Positions 22,331-34,293 are shown, counted from the stretch's first letter. The stretch: DNA of 64,000 nt from Capsicum annuum (GCF_002878395.1 NC_061118.1:88759910-88823909); one strand, 5' to 3'. Program-made: numbers and translations. Notes: a model not told the origin generated them from the letters alone.

Positions 22331-23589
22331 AGTTGCTAGCACCGTTTTGTATATAAATGCACTAGGGTACTCAGAGTTTCCCTTTTTATCTTACAATTCC
22401 AAGCATTGGTTATTCAGCATAAACATACAAAGACATTTCAAAGTTGGCATAATTCACATTCTTAGCTCAAGGACTAATGAATGAATAATTTTTCACATAA
22501 ACACCTCCATTTATGACTACATGACCTCTCTTCACCACACTAACTTCAATCCCTCATAGCTACCACTAAGGTATTGTGACATAGGTATTCACCCCATACT
22601 TAGTTTCCACTATATATTGAATATCCTCATTCTAATATTCTAGAAATTTCCCATGATTTAGCAAATCAACTCACTTATTTATAAAATAAGTCACTTTGAA
22701 AGTGTACTTCATCACTTTAACAAGTACATAAACAATCTAATCTCGACATAGCTTATAATAATTAATGCAAATACACCACACGAACTCAGAGCAGTTAAAA
22801 TAATTTTAATAATCCACCACTACAGATCTACAGGTCATATCTCAAATAAAACCCTCAACCTACACAATTATTGTCACTAATTCACCTAAACATGTCATTT
22901 ATCATCTCAAGTCCACAAATTAAAACAAGTTCATGCCCTTCATCACTAACTATTTAGCATCCTAATTATTATTTACTATATAAAATAACTTTGAGTTAAT
23001 AAAGGGTCCAAGACTTACCTTTGACTTGATGAAGAGAAAATGAAGGATGAATTATGCACCACAAGAATAAAAATTAATTTTCAAATTGAGGGGATTTAGG
23101 GGTAGCAGTGGCGCTAGGGTTTGGGTGAAATGTGGAATAAGTTAAGGTCATATATATAGAAGGCACCCAGAATTAAACGATCAACACAATGCTTCATATA
23201 TCGCGTTGGAGAATTGACACGACGTATCTTATTCGCGTCGCTTCTCTAGAAGTAGCATCAAAAAATTAGTCTAAGCGTTGCTTGCATGCTAGCCGACGCG
23301 GTGCGAGGCTTATCGTGTTGATAGGAATGACGTGACGCGTCAGAAACCCATCAGTTTACTGGAAATAGCTTTAGAAAATTTTTCTAAGTATGGAATTTAT
23401 GCACCTCGACACAACGCACCAAGATAGCATTAATTCACTAGAAATTTCCTATAAATATATTTCTAAGGCTAAATTTTCCATATTTTAATACATTTTCCTT
23501 ACCCCTTACCTTTTTCTCATCACCTTCTCATCTTCTCTTTCTCCACCAAGTTTCTTGTTTCTGCACATCAATCAAAAACAACAAAATCA
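22331..23589. other. Non-coding spacer in Athila C with LTR-like repeats
   Basis: AT-rich DNA between integrase tail and envelope-position ORF. From 23150 to 23480 it repeats the CpG-rich units found in the LTR U3, and it ends with a pyrimidine-rich stretch (23485-23560) like the one after the U3 repeats. The rest shows nothing recognisable. Confidence 0.55.
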
Positions 23590-23780
23590 TGTAAGTAAAA
23601 GTGGGTTGCCTCCCACCAAGCTCCTTATTTTTGGTTGTGGCACGACTCATCTTTTTGTATTATTCTTTTTTTTAAACTACTAAAAATTAAAATACCTATT
23701 ATATTGCATCTATGGGTTGCATCCTACACAGTGCCTTATTTTATGTCGTGGCATGACATAGCTCAATTATATCCCTCAGC
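23590..23780 (-). other. Athila post-pol signature, two copies
   Basis: Minus strand reads gtcgtgccacaacc...gagcttggtgggaggcaaccc and, just upstream, atgtcatgccacgac...gtaggatgcaaccc. This doublet of a tgccacgac word and a gaggcaaccc word follows integrase in Athila elements. It is useful as a lineage marker; no protein is coded. Confidence 0.7.
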
Positions 23781-25060
23781 AAAGGTGATGGACTCCTTGT
23801 GCTTGTCCAGATAATCATTCCAATAATATTTTACACGCTATCCATTCACTAGGAACTTCTCAGTCTTCTCTTTATTCCACAACTCTATAGCTCCATGAGG
23901 TGTCATTCGCACCACCTCAAAAGGTCCAGACCATTTCGATCGCAATTTATCTGAGAACAACTTAAGCCTTGAATTTAACAACAAAATAAGTTGTCCGGGT
24001 TTAAATACTCTCTCTTGAATTTGTTTATCATACCATCCTTTGGTCTTCTCCTTGTATATTTTGGCATTTTCGTAGGCGTGAAGCCTAAACTCATCAAGTT
24101 TATTCAGCTGCAGTAACCATTTTTTCCCTACGGCAGTCATCTCAAGATTAAACTTTTTCACAGCCCAATATGCTTGATGTTCCATCTCCACAGATAGATG
24201 GCATACTTTACCGTAAACCAAGTGATATGGGGACGTCCCAATGGGTGTCTTATAGGCTGTTTTGTAAGCCCAAAGTGCATCATCTAACTTCTCAGCCTAA
24301 TCTTTTCTCTGCCCATTCACAGTCTTCTGAAGTATTTGCTTAATCTCTCGGTTAGATACCTCAACTTATCCACTAGTTAGGGGATGGTACGCAGTAGCAA
24401 CCTTGTGCCTAACACCATATTTAGTAAAAAGATTTTTGAACCAAGTGTTGATAAAGTGCGTACCTCCATCACTAATTATCGCTCTAGGTGTACCAAATCT
24501 AGAAAATATGTTCTTCTTCACAAATTTCAGCACCACCCTTGTATCATTAGTCGGACTAGCCACAGCTTCCACCCATTTAGGGACATAGTCAACCGCTACA
24601 AGAATGTACAGATTGCCTTTTTAAGGTAGGAATGGTCCCATGAAATCGATCCCCAAAACATTAAAGACTTTGACTTCTAAAATATTATTGAGAGGCATCT
24701 CATGACGCCTAGATATAGTACCCAACCTTTGACATTGATCACAATTTTTCACAAAAGAAATTGTGTCCCTAAATAACGTAGGCCAGAAAAAATCTGATTG
24801 TAGTACTTTTCTAGTAGTTCTCTCACCCTCATGGTGTACACCATAAGGAGATAAGTGACAATCTTCAAGCACCTTTGAAAATTCAGCCTCTGGGATTCAC
24901 CTACAAATAACTCCGTCTGGACCCTGCTTAAAGAGATACGGTTCATCCCAAATATAGGCACGTGAATCATGGAGCAATTTATTCCTTTGTTATGTGGTTG
25001 CATCAGGAGGGTACATCTCACAATCTATCAAATTCATAATATCAGCATACCATGGGAACC
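23781..25060 (-). pseudogene. pol: Athila integrase (element C)
   Basis: N-terminal zinc-binding motif ending CDQCQR, catalytic core with GIDFMGPF (Asp), [10 protein letters not shown] (Asp) and VEVSNREIKQIL (Glu), so the D,D,E triad is still readable. C-terminal domain has [17 protein letters not shown] and [10 protein letters not shown]. Stops interrupt at several points (for example after YHPLTSG, near 24366). It inserts the cDNA into the host chromosome. Best conserved integrase in the window by catalytic residues, but not a single open frame. Confidence 0.88.
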
Positions 25061-25530
25061 TAACAGCTTCTAAAGTCAATAACTTTTCATCAGGAAACTC
25101 TTATTAATAGTAAGAGAGTTATCAACAATATGGTTTTGACTTTCCATCAGTGACAAGTGGTCAGCAACTTGATTTTTAGCTCCTTTCCCATCTTGCACCT
25201 TAAGATCGAATTCTTGGAGTAGCAGAATCCACCTAATCAGTCGAGGCTTTACATCCTTCTTGTTCACAAGATACTTAATAGAAGCATGATCAGTATGAAA
25301 AATGACCTTAGTGCCAACTAAGTAAGATCTAAACTTATCGAATGCGTACACCACTGCCAGCATCTCTTTGTCTGTAACTGTATAATTAACTTGAGCATCA
25401 TTCAATACTTTGCTAGCATAGTAGATCAAGTGAAATACCTTACCTTTTCTCTGACCCAGAATTGCTCCCACAGAAACATCACTAGCATCACAGATCAACT
25501 CAAAAGGTAACTCTTAATCCGGTGAGATCA
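25061..25530 (-). pseudogene. pol: Athila RNase H (element C)
   Basis: A 140-codon open stretch begins [16 protein letters not shown] (first Asp), continues with [28 protein letters not shown] (Glu) and [11 protein letters not shown] (Asp), and ends with [12 protein letters not shown]. All catalytic positions that can be judged are present. It is preceded by RT and followed by integrase in the usual order. Confidence 0.9.
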
Positions 25531-25557
25531 AAATTGGTGCTTCAGTCAACTTCTTCT

Positions 25558-26660
25558 TTAGTTTTTCAAAGGCTTTTTGGAAATCATCCCCAAACTTGAA
25601 CTTTGCCTCTTTATCCAATAATTTGCACATGGGGCTTGCAATCTTTGACAAATCTTGAATGAACCAACAATAGAAACCTGCATATCCCAGAAAAAGCTCT
25701 GGACTCCTTTGACTGTGACTATATTTGGCAGTTTTTCAATCACTTCTACCTTCACCTTATATACCTCGAGTCCTTTACATGACACTTTATGGCCTAGGAC
25801 AATTTCTTCCTTAACCATAAAGTGGCATTTTTCCCAATTTAGCACCAAGTTTGTCCCTTCGCATCGAGCTAGAACTCTGTCAAGATTCTGAAAGCACTTT
25901 TCAAAAGAACTACCATAAATGAAGAAATCATCCATGAATACCTCCATAAAGTCTTCAACTATGTCAAAGATTATAGCCATCATATATCTCTAAAATGTAG
26001 CTGGTGCATTGCATAGGCCGAAGGGCATGCGTCTGAATGCGTATGTTCCATAGGGACAAGTGAAAGTGGTCTTTTCCTGGTCTTTTGATGTTATGATTAT
26101 CTGATTGTAGCTGGAGTACCCATCCAAAAAATAATAATACTCTTATTCCGCCAATCTATCTAATATTTAGTCAATGAATGGAATCGGATAATGATCTTTA
26201 CGAGTTGCTTCATTCAACATTCGATAATCAATACAAATCCTCCAATCGGTCACTATGTGTGTAGGGATCAACTCATTATCATTATTTGTTATCACGATCA
26301 TCCCTTCTTTTTTGGTACATAATTCATTGGACTCACCTATTTTCTATTGGAAATTGGGTAGACAATACCACAATCTAACCACTTGATCACTTCTTTTCTA
26401 ACCACCTCTTTCATCATAGGATTTAACATTCTTGTTTACTGTACTCTAGGTCTATAACCCTCTTCTATGTAGATGTTATGCATGAAAAATGCTGGATTAA
26501 TTCCTATAATATCGGACATCTACTAACTAATCGCTTTTCTTCTCCTTTTTAGAACTGCTATAGCTTCTATTGCCTATACATCTGATAACCCTACAAAAAA
26601 AATAATAGGAAAAGTATCTTGATCACCAAGAAAAACATATTATAAATACGAAGAAAGAAC
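25558..26660 (-). pseudogene. pol: Athila reverse transcriptase (element C)
   Basis: N-terminal blocks KWLDCGIVYPIS and VPKKKGMIV, then WRICIDYRMLN and FLDGYSSYNQI. FTCPYGTYAFRRMPFGLCNAP is interrupted soon after by a stop, and the catalytic box VFMDDFFIYGSSF lies near 25930. The thumb segment with NWEKCHFMVKE and GHKVSCKGLEV follows. FMDDF is the Athila form of the YxDD box. About six in-frame stops are visible between 26650 and 25980, several at Gln or Trp positions. Confidence 0.9.
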
Positions 26661-26859
26661 CTTTAGCTCCAAGTTAGGAGCTTTTTCAACTAAGGGCTTG
26701 GGCAATGGACCAGTTGGCCTATTCAATGGTTCGACAGGCACTTTGTTCGTCTCAACTACCAAATTCATATCCTGGACCAATTCTAATGCTTCCACATCTC
26801 CATAAAGATCATGACCCATCAAAGCTCTCTCTAATAGATCACCAGACAACAGTAAATGC

Positions 26860-27250
26860 TAATCCGAAGCAAGATCAATGACCGATATAGATGATAACTC
26901 CTCATATATAGCTGGTATTTTTAGTGCCCTGTACACATCAAAGACTTCTACTTTATCATGCGCTTGCATTGTCATTTTTCCGGCTTCTACATTAATTAGT
27001 GACTATCCCATTGCTAAGAAGGGTCATCCCAAAATAAATAGAACCACAGGATCAACCTCAAAGTCAAGTATTACAAAGTCCACTGGAAAGATTTAAGATC
27101 CTACCTGCACCAACACATTTTCAATAATACCATCTGCCAACTGCCAAATAATAGAAGTGGGTTTGGAACTCCCAAGACCCATCTTTCAAAACCACGATAT
27201 GGGCATAATATTTATGCTTGCTCCTAAGTCACACAATCCCCATGCACTAA
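26860..27250 (-). pseudogene. pro: Athila aspartic protease (element C)
   Basis: CDLGASINIMPI near 27235-27200 is the retropepsin active-site block (D-L-G). IFPVDFVILDFEVD and the FLAMG segment of the C-terminal half follow, with stops between. After it comes a linker (26850-26640) with an acidic and Pro-rich stretch leading to RT. Confidence 0.82.
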
Positions 27251-29055
27251 TGGTCTATCTAATGGTAATCTGTAAGGTGAAACTACCCGGATCTTTAAGC
27301 TTCATGGGTAATTTATTTTGAATCTTGGACGTACATTCTTGAGTAAGTACAAGTGTAGCATAATCGGTCAACCGATTCTTATTCACAACTATATCCTTCA
27401 AGTATTTTACATATTTTGACACACTTTGCAGAATATCAACAAGAGGAAGATTCACTTGAACCTGCTTTAGAAGATCTAAAAGTTCTTGTAACTAGCTTCC
27501 TCTTGATGTTTCCTTTACCTTTGACGAAAAGGTAAGGAAAGAATCTTATTCTTCACATGAATTTCTTCACTTGCCGCTTTTTTCTTGACTTCTTTCTCTA
27601 CATTAGTTTTAGCATTCTCATCATTGATTGTGGGTATAAACTACTCCTGAACTGTCTCCTTAGTTTGCAGACCACTCCTTATTTTAATCGCATTTACCAG
27701 TTTAGGATTTGCCTTTGTATTACTAGGTAATGCTCCTTGAGGTCTTGTATTCTGTGCTCCTGCAATTTTGCCTAGTTGCATCTCTAGATTTCTCATAAGT
27801 AATTATTGACTTTTCAACTCAGCTACAAACTGTGCCTATTGAGTCTTAATTTTAGTTGTAAATTATGCTTGTTGAGCCATAAACTACTTCATTAATTCCT
27901 CCATATTGCTAGATTGAGTAGTCTCCTGAGTATTCTGAGATGGCTGTGGATTTGGTTACACGAGTCCCTTGTACTGATTTGCATTCTACGCCTGATTTTC
28001 ACCCCATGAGAAATTGCGATGGTTCATCTAGTTGGGATTATAAGTGTTACCAAAATTCTTTTGTCCCTGCCGATTTGCATTCCCCACATAGTTGACATAA
28101 TCCAGATTAGTTGTGCAAGCATCAGCTACATACTCACCACTTCCGCAAACCTCACACCAAGAATTTGCCTGTTGGACTGCATTCATTGTAGCTACTAATT
28201 GAGTAACACCCAAATTTATGTTATTAAGATGAGTAATCATATGATTTTGCATAGTCGCAATTTATGCCTGTAATGTTGTGGACTAATCTACCTCTAATAC
28301 CCCTATAACTTTCCTAGGAGTACTCATTGAATCTGCATGTCATTCAGGATTTCCTTGTGAAATCTGATCCAGCAGTGTGTACAATTCTTCATACGTCTTC
28401 TTAAGAGCCTGTCCACCTACTGCTGAATCAAATTTGTGTTTGACTCCAATCCCTCAATGAAAGTATGCACAAGAACATCGTTTGACTGATGATGGTGAGG
28501 GCAATTTCTAAACATACCCTTAAATCTCTCCCAAGCTTGGTAGAGATTCTCTCCTTCTTTCTATCTGAAACTCAAGATCTCGCTCTTCAAGCATACAGTC
28601 TTCCCAAATGGAAAAAATCAAATAAGAAATTTCCAAGCTAGATCTTCCCATGTAGTGATGTAGAGTGGTGGTTCAGAATGTAGCCACCTTTTTCCTTCCC
28701 CCATTAAAGAGAAAGGAAATAGTGTCAACCTAACATAATCAGAACTTACCCCTTCAGGAATATAAGTATCTCTTATTTCTAAGAAGTTTTGTATATGCTA
28801 ATGTGGATCTTTGTGTAAAATTCCATAAAATCACCCCGCTAAATTCGGCAATCGCACCATATTCTGCTTCAATTCAAATTAAACTCCTGGTTCGGGCTTA
28901 AGAATACTGCTCTTCACATGGTTCATGAGTGGGATTTCCACCTCACGAATAGGTCTAGCAACTGGTTGAGCAGGAATAACTGGAATAACAGGAATGATAG
29001 GAGGTGGAACATTCTTGGCATTTGGATCCACCAGTTCATTTCGTTGTTCAGCCAT
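27251..29055 (-). pseudogene. gag: Athila gag (element C)
   Basis: Starts MAEQRNELVDPNAK at 29055, about 175 bp after the primer site. Capsid motifs: RDTYIPEGVSSDYVRLTLFPFS, KRWLHSEPP, ITTWEDLAWKFL and NLYQAWERFKGMFRNCPHH (28750-28480). The zinc knuckle CEVCGSGEYVADAC lies near 28155-28115, where the last metal ligand spacing is altered relative to typical CxxCx4Hx4C. The stretch before PR has VDILQSVSKYVKYLKDIV, NKLPMKLKDPGSFT. Stops are scattered through it. Confidence 0.87.
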
Positions 29056-29229
29056 TCTTCGCCTTTGTTGAAAATTTTACTCTGGTTCTACAAAAGGCTC
29101 TACCAGTTCTTTATCTCTCGCCAGTCCTGGATTCAGCTAATCTTGCAAAAATTCAGCTGCTAAGATCAATTCATTAACACTTAAACTTAATGAAAAACTA
29201 AAAATTAATCAATTTACTAATTATCTTAG

Positions 29230-29247
29230 TCCTCGGCAATGGTGCCA
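29230..29247 (-). other. Primer binding site of Athila C (Asp tRNA type)
   Basis: Minus strand tggcaccattgccgagga, seven bases after the 5' LTR, differs by a few transitions from the tggcgccgttgccggggA site complementary to tRNA-Asp that Athila elements use. Confidence 0.8.
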
Positions 29248-29253
29248 AAAACT

Positions 29254-29446
29254 TGTTGTGACTTAGATGCACATGCAAATGCATGTGATCGTTCAAGCAA
29301 TATAGTGATTTAGATAATTAGATATCGTTAGCCATGAAACACAATTTAACTCACAATTCAATATAATTAGCATAATTTTTATTCTCAAAACAAGTTTAAA
29401 TATGGGTAAATAGCAGTGATTAGACATATAAATACGTCCAAGATCA
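29254..29446 (-). repeat. 5' LTR of Athila C with 1440-bp internal deletion
   Basis: The first 76 bp match 17579-17654 and the remainder matches 19095-19211. The join gatatcgtt|agccat shares GTT with both parental sites. 193 + 1440 equals the 1633 bp of the partner exactly. The lost part includes the U3 repeats and presumably promoter and R, so the event happened after insertion and silences the element. Confidence 0.88.
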
Positions 29447-30102
29447 AATATCAAGAGTTATGGAGAGAATTTATTCTTGGAAGCTCTAATTGATCAACTT
29501 ATTATAAATCCTAACATCTTGCTTGTGAGAATTTAGAGAGTTTGAGAGAGTGTTTTTATTGTGAATAGTATGCTAATAAAGTCCCAAAGAGGGTTTTAAG
29601 TCATGGAGTGTAAGTGGGGAAGGGGGGAAATTACCAGGATGCCCTTAATTAAAAGACTAAAAATCAATGCCCAATCGCTATGGTTGGCTTCACGACTCAT
29701 AGGGTCACCTTATGAATCATTTAGTATAGTCATAGTCTGGACAGAGTCTATGGCCACCCCATACTATTCTAGTTACGAGTCGCACCATACGACTTGTATC
29801 TAATCCTTACAACTCGCAATAATCTAGTCGCAGTCATAATAGAAAGTTAAGGTAGTACACTGGCTCCCCTACAATTAGAATACCATGACTCGTTATGAGT
29901 CTTGACGGCTCATTATGAGTCTTGATGGCTCATTAGGTGCTAGTCCTGATTAACTCATAAACTCAACCAAGCAAACTAGTCAGTATATGATTCGGGTCCT
30001 ACGAACTGTAATGACACTCTACAACTCGCAGGGTGAGTCGTAGTAAGTGCAAGAAGCCCAAATATTAAGAAATTTTTTGGGGCAAAAATCCAGGGTGTTA
30101 TA
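29447..30102 (-). mobile_element. Tekay LTR J, proximal part with right copy of AATAT
   Basis: On the minus strand it starts tataacaccctgg at 30102 (TG mutated to TA), carries U3 half-palindromes such as ctacgactc...gagttgtag (30010-30040), and runs to the AATAT target at 29447-29451. Removing element C joins it to 17578-16359. No polypurine tract precedes it, so it is a solo LTR or truncated copy. Confidence 0.7.
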
Positions 30103-30120
30103 ATCATACCATGCTGAAAG

Positions 30121-30240
30121 GGTCATATAGAGAAGACTATGTCAAGAGGACTATATCAAAAGGTTCATATCGAGAGGGCATAGTGGAGAAAGACATATCA
30201 GGAGGACCATGTCGAGAAGGCCATTCCAAGAGGGTCATCA
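30121..30240. repeat. 14-bp minisatellite, eight to nine units
   Basis: Variants of gactatgtcaagag repeat head to tail with lengths of 13-15 bp, starting at 30121 and ending near 30240. It directly follows LTR J and precedes a longer repeat array. Confidence 0.85.
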
Positions 30241-30435
30241 TGTTCAACTCTAAGATCTTCTAAATCTGTTAATCATACAAAGTTGAAGGAATCTGGCATT
30301 TAAGGATGTCTTAAAGCACTTATATACATATTAATCAGGTAGTGGCAAATGATCTAGTGTTAAAGAATATTTTGGGAATATTCTTATATCCATTAATCAT
30401 GCAAAAATAATAGAGTCTAGAGCTAAGATATATCA

Positions 30436-30467
<32 letters not shown>
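30436..30467. repeat. CA/TA microsatellite
   Basis: acacac... run followed by atatat run. Confidence 0.9.
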
Positions 30468-30644
30468 TAACCATGTAAAGACAATAAAGTTTGGTGCTAA
30501 GGATGTATTAACATTTGATATCAATTTATCATGCATAGACAGTAGAATATGGGATCAAAGGGTAATGTAGGTATCTATTCTGATATATGGCATAAAGATG
30601 TTAGATTCGGATACCAAATAATATGCATCAACATTAAAGAGCAT

Positions 30645-31275
30645 CAACCACCAAATCTGAAGTAGCACATGGCCCAAAGGATGTTTATAAGTCAGTGTCC
30701 AAAATTGGATGGCGTACTAGATTTCCAAAAAGTTGATATCCAAGGGACATCTGTAAGTCACAATATATGAAATCGGTTAATGTGTAAGATTACCCAAAGG
30801 TTGATAGATTGGAGGTTATCTATGAGACGCAGTGGTGTCTGAAGTCAGATAGTGTGCAAGGATACCCAAAGGCTGACAATTTTGAAATGCATCCATAAGT
30901 TAGAGTGATATCCTAGTAGGAAAATGTGGAAGACTACCAAAAATTGATAGTCTGAGGGTTCTCTATAAGTTGCTCCATATCAAAAGTTGATTGTATGTAG
31001 GATTACCTGAAGGTTGATAATTCAAGAAACATTTGTAAGCTGCATTATTTCCAAGGTTGGATGATGTGAAAGATTATTTAAAAATCTAAGAGTTTGAAGG
31101 GTATCTGTAAGCCACCTCATATCCAAATTTATATAGTGTGCAAGATTACTAGAAATCTTGTAATTTAAGGGATATCTGTAGCCACCTTATGTCCAATGTC
31201 GAATAATGTGCAACATTACTTAAAGTATTAACAATTCAAGGGATATTTTGTAAGTCATATAAAGGATGTGCATAA
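30645..31275. repeat. ~71-bp degenerate tandem repeat, eight or nine units
   Basis: The word [c/g/t]aagattaccnaaagg...ttgata recurs at 30785, 30857, 30929, 30998, 31068, 31141 and 31211 (steps 72, 72, 69, 70, 73, 70), with an earlier weaker unit near 30716. Each unit also carries atctgtaagccac and a gtc[a/g]gatagtgtg tail. Divergence between units is high, so the array is old. Confidence 0.85.
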
Positions 31276-33786
31276 CTTACTTAAGGTTATATGCTAGAGA
31301 TTGGTATGGGTATCCTAGAGGACTATCATGTCAAACTAAAGAGATCGCAATAAATGGTTGTAGGGACCGCTCTTTCTAAAATATTATAGATGGTCATAAG
31401 GGTCAACCAATGTAAAAATTGAGATGATTGTCATGTCCATACTATTATAGAATCTATTATTTCCTAAAGATAGGGACATAAAAAGATGGAATTACTTTTG
31501 GAATCAGCCCACATGGAGGTAAGGTGAATGAATTATTTATCCTTGGTGAATTGTACTTTTGACTAATATTCTTAGTTCAGATTTTGTTGAGAGCATCTGA
31601 GAGGATGAAATTCTCAAACCAAAATCATAGATTGATCTAAGAAAGATCGTTTAAGAAGGAAAAGGGGGTCAACAAAATTATTAAAATAAGTGTCATTATA
31701 TATTTCAGGTTTCACCAAAAGGGATGTAGCACAACACAGAATTGAGGTAAAAAACTATTTCTTTGTGTTGAAATATTTACTACTAACAATCTTGTTTTAA
31801 GACGATGTTGAGAGAATTTGAGAGGATGATATTCTCAATGCAAATTCCCGGGTGTGGATGATTCTAAAAAGAATGTAATACAACATGAAAATTTTTCTTA
31901 GCAACAAACTGGGACATAGTCTAGAGAGGAATATCAAACCCTTTGAACACGAGTTAAGGATCAGTTTCTACTTCAATCAAAGCTTTTACTTCAATCAAAC
32001 CACACCGCTATCATAAGGCATGTGGGTTTTCTTTATTTTTTAATTTTGCCTCCAAAGTAATTTCTGAACTCGCATCGGACGCAACTGCTCTTTTATTTCA
32101 AATCTAGGTGAAATGCTCCTAAAAGATTAGGAATCTTGAAGGATCCCACATTCAAGGTTGAGATCTCTTACAAGCTTCTTTTCCACAACTCAATTCCTCT
32201 TTACCCATCTTAAGACAAAGGTCGTCTTATCAGAGAAGATCATTTTTCTACCAATTGAGTCAAATTAAAAGTAGTAGATTCCTTGAGTCTCGGGATATGA
32301 TGCGCGCTCTATATTAATAACTCGACTGCATTTCAAGCCTTTCAATCCTTGTGCTCCCCAACTTTTTGGTCTCTCTAAATAATTCTAAATCTGAGATACC
32401 TTCTAAATTCTTAGAAAATTGTACATTAAATCAAATATCTTGAATTACAAGTGGCCTAAATTCTCATATAATTAAAGATATAAGGGAAATCTAATACTTG
32501 GGTCCGACCATAATATCATAAGATTCGTCCTAAAGCCAAATATTTTTTAGAGAGGAATTAGTGGTTAGACAAAATTGGGTCCGTCGACTTCTTTTGCCCA
32601 GGGACCAAAACCAAATGGAGGGAAAACAGTGAAACTCAATTTTACCCTCCGTAATCTAAATTATTTTTTAAGTTTCTTCAATCGCAAATAATTTGAAATA
32701 ATTGTTTATAAATGATTTAATAATATTTGCAAGAAAATTTTGCTATCTTTCAATATATATATGTGTGTAATTCTTCACCTTTGATAAATATTTGAAAAAT
32801 CAAATTCTCAAAAAAAAAAGTTTAATTAAAAATGGACATTTTGTTCCCTTAAAAATCAATTAGAATACTATTAGTATTTTATAATAAAATAATTATTTTA
32901 TCTTGTTAAATTAAGAATCTCAAAGGATTTGTTGAATAAGATTTCATCTTGTTCCAATTTTAGCCAAAGAGCAACCAAAGTATTAATCCTCATATTAATC
33001 AATTTTGATCTAATTTCAGACCCAATATTAGCTCTGGACAGGCCCAAATCTTTAATCTCCAAAAAAAACCTCTAATAATTCTCCTTGTTAATTCCCTCTT
33101 TTCTTTCTAACCCAAACCCCAAACAGAAAAACCAGATATCACTGTCTCACCCTCCTCTATAACACCGAACCACTTTCAAACCACCGAATAATGGCAATAT
33201 TGGAGGTCTTTGCCTTTCCCCTCTATATTTTTCTCTTCTGTCCCCCTCATCGCTGTCATATCACTTGATGTCCACTTTTCTCTCCCTATTTTCTGAAAAA
33301 ACGGAGTTTCTCTCCTTCTTATCCTCCACTACAAACCACTAAAAAGGGAGGGATGTAGAGGTTCAATGGTATTTGAACCATTCTTCTTTCAATTTGACAA
33401 ACAAAGAGTTTGTCTTTCTTGAATAACTCATGCGGACTATATCAAAATTTCAACCAAGTATCAATCTTTCAAATCTCATCTGAAAAGGTGATTTTTCTTT
33501 ACCACTACTATAAAATTCTCACTTTTTCAAATTCAAATTTTAAATTCTCAAATCTTCTCCAAGAATTTGTTACCCATTTGATTTTTTTTATAAAAGGAGA
33601 AATTGCAGAATATTGGAGTTTCTTATACTCTCATTCACTACTCTCTCTATTTTTCTTTGCTCTATATTTTGATTTATGATATACTCGTCTACATCTCACT
33701 CTTTTTTACTGTCTCGAGTTAAAGTCGGTGAAACTATCCTCGTTATTGACTCGTTATCCTAGTTCGCTGCTTGGAAAAATGTAATA

Positions 33787-33809
33787 CCCCCCCCCTCCCC
33801 GCCTCCTTT
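33787..33809 (-). other. C-rich run (G-quadruplex-prone on minus strand)
   Basis: taccccccccc-tcccc-gcctcc: at least three G-tracts on the minus strand. It is roughly the complement of the G-rich run 480 bp downstream. Confidence 0.6.
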
Positions 33810-34266
33810 TCTATCCAATTCTTACTATGTGTTTGAGTTATTGGTGAATGTTTTTTGTATGAAGTCGCTTTGTTTAGTAACTCTTAAACCTACATTTCTT
33901 TGGACTTTATAAACTCTCGGATGACTGCAATGTGACATTTGATGAACTAGTCAAAATATTTAAATTGGTCTCGTTTTGCTTTTTATCGTCACAATTTAGA
34001 GTAATTCCAATTTTGTATAAAATTAGCTAATGAAGAGGTGATGAAAAACATGAATTTTGATAATAATAATAATAATCAACATGTTAAAAATCTGTAGCCC
34101 GAGACCTTCCTCCCTATGTTTGAGTGTAATGCATTTTGTTTTCCTTAAAACCAAGATAGATACCTTCCTTCTTATTAACATATCATTTGTGTGCGTCTTT
34201 CTCATTTGGGTTTTATGTTTATTTTGTAATGAAGTCATCACTGCCTAAACTTACCTCTATTAGTTT

Positions 34267-34293
34267 AAGGGGGGCGGGGGGGAGGGGGGTAGG
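34267..34293 (+). other. G-quadruplex-prone run
   Basis: ggggggcgggggggaggggggtagg contains runs of 6, 7 and 6 G in 22 bases, which satisfies the usual G3+ pattern with room for four tracts. It stands out in a region of about one third G+C. Confidence 0.75.

Larger units (their letters stand above)
17579..29446 (-). mobile_element. Athila retrotransposon C, structurally complete, 11,868 bp
   Basis: Order on the minus strand: 5' LTR (29446-29254), Asp-tRNA primer site, gag, protease, RT, RNase H, integrase, post-pol tail, envelope-position ORF, polypurine tract, 3' LTR (19211-17579). It is flanked by AATAT and inserted into Tekay LTR J. All proteins carry stops. The 5' LTR is internally deleted (193 versus 1633 bp), so the element cannot be transcribed from its own promoter. 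This is the only element in the window with both ends and both target copies. Confidence 0.9.

Noticed and set aside
30121..30240. Possible CRISPR or protein-binding array
   Set aside because: Units of 13-15 bp are joined head to tail without spacers; a minisatellite explains it.
33410..33679. Phe-rich small ORF as a gene
   Set aside because: AT/pyrimidine-rich composition gives open frames by chance; no motif is seen.
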